A DNA stretch of 24,665 nt from DATARH01 sp035534535 (GTDB lineage Bacteria > Pseudomonadota > Alphaproteobacteria > ATCC43930 > CGMCC-115725): contig DATLRS010000020.1 of NCBI GenBank assembly GCA_035534535.1, positions 1 to 24,665 of the forward strand, given 5' to 3'. The notes below the pieces were generated by a model. The model saw only the letters and a program-made list of their open reading frames with translations, had not been told where the DNA came from and ran no database searches. The translations under genes were made by a program, and so were the position numbers. Below are positions 22,907-24,665 of this stretch, one piece after another; within the stretch, counting starts at the first letter, position 1; every line of letters begins with the position of its first letter.

Positions 22907-23083
22907 TCAGCCCGCGTCCTTCGCCCCGATCCGCACCTGCACCTTCTGCCAACCCGTGCCGAGATGGAAGGCCGTCCCGGTGCGGCGCTAGCAGGCTTTG
23001 CAATGGCACACATAGACGCGCTCCGGCTCGCCCGAGGCGATAACCTTGAGTTTGCCGCAATGGCATGCCGCGGTGCGTTCCAT
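22907..23083 (-). pseudogene. Remnant of a GFA-family (Mss4-like, glutathione-dependent formaldehyde-activating) gene
   Basis: From ATG 23083 the minus strand reads MERTAACHCGKLKV, then GEPERVYVCHCKAC, the paired CxC and CHCxxC zinc-ligand pattern at the N-terminus of GFA/CENP-V proteins. Codon 32 (22988-22990) is TAG, where relatives have Gln after the last cysteine. The same frame continues with RRTGTAFHLG, the expected next family segment, then WQKVQVRIGA and a TGA at 22907-22909. Intact members are about 115-140 residues; here only some 58 codons remain, and dinB ends 16 bases beyond. The region is therefore an amber-interrupted, 3'-shortened relic. Recent decay is suggested by how well the first 45 codons are kept. 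Readthrough of the amber codon cannot be excluded but would still give a truncated protein. Confidence 0.75.
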
Positions 23084-23154
23084 GCGCGCTCGCCCAAGTT
23101 TCGGGATTTACAGGGCGGCACTTTCCTCTGCCCGGCCGTAGCTGTCGAGCCGCT

Positions 23155-23169
23155 TGGCATGCTGGCTGC
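23155..23169 (+). promoter_or_regulatory. Possible sigma-54 promoter upstream of prpE
   Basis: TGGCAT (23155-23160), five bases, then CTGC (23166-23169) keeps the GG-N10-GC spacing of sigma-54 promoters with two mismatches to TGGCAC-N5-TTGC. It ends 39 bases before the prpE ATG. Propionate genes are sigma-54 dependent in enterobacteria. A chance match is quite likely in GC-rich DNA. Confidence 0.22.
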
Positions 23170-23208
23170 GCTGGCACAGAATCACCACCCGACCGGGAGG
23201 AGACGCCG

Positions 23209-24665
23209 ATGCCAGGCTATGCCGAGATCTATCGCCGCTCGCTCGCCGAGCCCGAAGCATTCTGGGCCGAGGCGGCGGAGGCGATCGATTGGGAGAGGCG
23301 CTGGGACAAGGTGCTCGACGACAGCAGGCCGCCGTTTTACCGCTGGTTCTCGGGTGGGCGGCTCAACACCTGCTGGAACGCGCTCGACCGCCACGTCGCG
23401 GCGGGCCGCGGCGAGCGCACGGCGCTCATTTGGGACAGCCCGGTCACCGATACGACCCTGCGTTTCAGCTACCGCGAGATGCGCGCGCGAACCGCGCTCG
23501 TCGCCGGAATGCTGCGCGGGCTCGGGGTCAAGCCTGGCGACCGGGTGCTGATCTACATGCCGATGGTGCCGGAGGCGGCGATCGCGATGCTCGCCTGCGC
23601 CCGGATCGGCGCCGTCCATTCGGTCGTATTCGGCGGGTTCGCCGCGCACGAACTGGCGACCCGCATCGACGACGCCAAGCCGCGCGTCATTCTGGCCGCT
23701 TCCTGCGGCATCGAGACCAACCGAATCATTCCCTATAAGCCGCTGCTCGACGCCGCGATCGAGGAGGCGACGTCGAAGCCGGCCGCCTGCGTGATTTTGC
23801 AGAGAGATATGTGCGTGGCATCGCTCATGCCCGGCCGCGACCATGATTGGCGGGAGCTCGAGGACAAGGCGCACCCGGCCGATTGCGTGGCCGTCAAGGC
23901 GACCGACCCGCTCTACATCCTCTACACCTCGGGTACCACCGGCGTGCCGAAGGGCGTCGTGCGCGACAATGGCGGGCATGCCGTGGCGCTCCACTGGTCG
24001 ATGCGCCACATCTACGGCGTCGAGCCCGACGAGGTGTTCTGGACCGCTTCGGACGTCGGCTGGGTGGTCGGCCATTCCTACATCGTCTACGCGCCGCTGA
24101 TCTACGGCTGCACCTCGGTCATGTATGAGGGAAAGCCGGTCGGGACGCCCGATGCGGGCGCCTTCTGGCGGGTCATCGCCGAGCATCACGTGCGGGTGTT
24201 CTTCACCGCGCCGACCGCGTTCCGCGCGATCAAGCGCGAAGACCCCGACGGAAACCTGATCCGCGCCCACGACCTCAGCCGCTTTCGCGCCCTCTTCCTC
24301 GCCGGCGAGCGGGCCGACCCGCCGACTGTGCAATGGGCCGAGGAACAGTTGAAGGTCCCGGTGATCGACCATTGGTGGCAAACCGAGACCGGCTGGCCGA
24401 TCGGCGCCAACTGCCTCGGCATCGAGCAATTGCCGGTCAAGCACGGCTCGTGCACCCGCGCCGTGCCCGGCTGGGACGTGCGCGTGCTGGAGGCTGACGC
24501 GGTCGGCGAGGCGCGCGAGCTGAAACCCGGCGAGATCGGCGCCATCGCGATCAAATTACCGCTGCCCCCCGGCGCCTTGCCGACGCTGTGGCAAGCCGAC
24601 GAGCGCTTCGTGCAGTCCTACCTCAGCGCCTATACGGGCTACTACCAGACCGCGGACGCCGGCCT
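23209..24665 (+). CDS. prpE: Propionyl-CoA synthetase (PrpE-like), 3' end missing
   Basis: Activates propionate (or acetate) to its CoA ester through an acyl-adenylate. Only the first 485 codons are in the window. The acetyl-CoA-synthetase N-terminal part reads MPGYAEIYRRSLAEPEAFWA. Downstream are VLIYMPMVPEAAIAMLACARIGAVHSVVFGGF (113-144) and IIPYKPLLDAAI (173-184), the PrpE-like segment. The P-loop is YTSGTTGVPKG (239-249), then SDVGWVVGHSYIVYAPL and IDHWWQTETGWPI with the substrate-pocket tryptophan region. These match E. coli PrpE better than Acs. The start is clear: GGGAGGAG lies six bases before ATG 23209. A leftward reading frame on the other strand across this gene is a shadow. No prpBCD genes are visible, but the window ends inside the gene. 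Confidence 0.9.
   Translation, partial: MPGYAEIYRRSLAEPEAFWAEAAEAIDWERRWDKVLDDSRPPFYRWFSGGRLNTCWNALDRHVAAGRGERTALIWDSPVTDTTLRFSYREMRARTALVAGMLRGLGVKPGDRVLIYMPMVPEAAIAMLACARIGAVHSVVFGGFAAHELATRIDDAKPRVILAASCGIETNRIIPYKPLLDAAIEEATSKPAACVILQRDMCVASLMPGRDHDWRELEDKAHPADCVAVKATDPLYILYTSGTTGVPKGVVRDNGGHAVALHWSMRHIYGVEPDEVFWTASDVGWVVGHSYIVYAPLIYGCTSVMYEGKPVGTPDAGAFWRVIAEHHVRVFFTAPTAFRAIKREDPDGNLIRAHDLSRFRALFLAGERADPPTVQWAEEQLKVPVIDHWWQTETGWPIGANCLGIEQLPVKHGSCTRAVPGWDVRVLEADAVGEARELKPGEIGAIAIKLPLPPGALPTLWQADERFVQSYLSAYTGYYQTADAG

Overview
The window is a chromosomal stretch of a high-GC alphaproteobacterium, most likely in or near Rhodospirillales. The pointers are the paired DivK and PleD cell-cycle regulators, a pyrB–dihydroorotase-like–plsY–dprA–topA–rnr run, a DNA polymerase IV with an N-terminal zinc ribbon, and GC-rich palindromic repeats of types common in alphaproteobacteria. 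Genes are tightly packed. No tRNA, rRNA, CRISPR array, insertion sequence or prophage is visible.

Layout. At 1-1910 (minus) a thiolase is followed by an AcuI/YhdH-type acyl-CoA reductase that runs off the left edge; a GC-rich palindromic repeat lies between them. At 1972-4352 (plus) are the catalytic E. coli-type dihydroorotase PyrC and a luciferase-like flavin oxidoreductase. At 4371-5294 is an AT-richer orphan gene of unknown function. At 5500-14716 (plus) is a long housekeeping run: pyrB, a dihydroorotase-like pyrX that has lost its metal-binding HxH, plsY, dprA, topA and rnr. A lipoprotein S41 peptidase and rpmG follow, to 16733. On the minus strand are an acyl-CoA synthetase and the divK-pleD pair (divK upstream). 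The right end (plus) has a ROK fructokinase overlapping dinB, the remains of a GFA-family gene on the minus strand, and prpE, cut by the window edge.

How the genes work together. PyrB and PyrX probably form an aspartate transcarbamoylase complex in which PyrX is structural, while the separate PyrC does the dihydroorotase step. DprA, TopA and DinB act on DNA, and RNase R on RNA. PlsY makes lysophosphatidate for membranes. DivK and PleD link the cell cycle to c-di-GMP. The thiolase, AcuI-like reductase, acyl-CoA synthetase and PrpE suggest fatty-acid or propionate-type acyl-CoA metabolism.

Most notable observations: a palindromic repeat inserted in frame inside PyrC; an amber-interrupted and shortened GFA gene between dinB and prpE; a dprA with no ATG, GTG or TTG start ahead of its conserved N-terminus; a cloverleaf-shaped repeat between pyrB and pyrX; and the AT-rich orphan. 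I found no convincing new multi-gene system. The orphan at 4371-5294 is the only gene whose function I cannot place.
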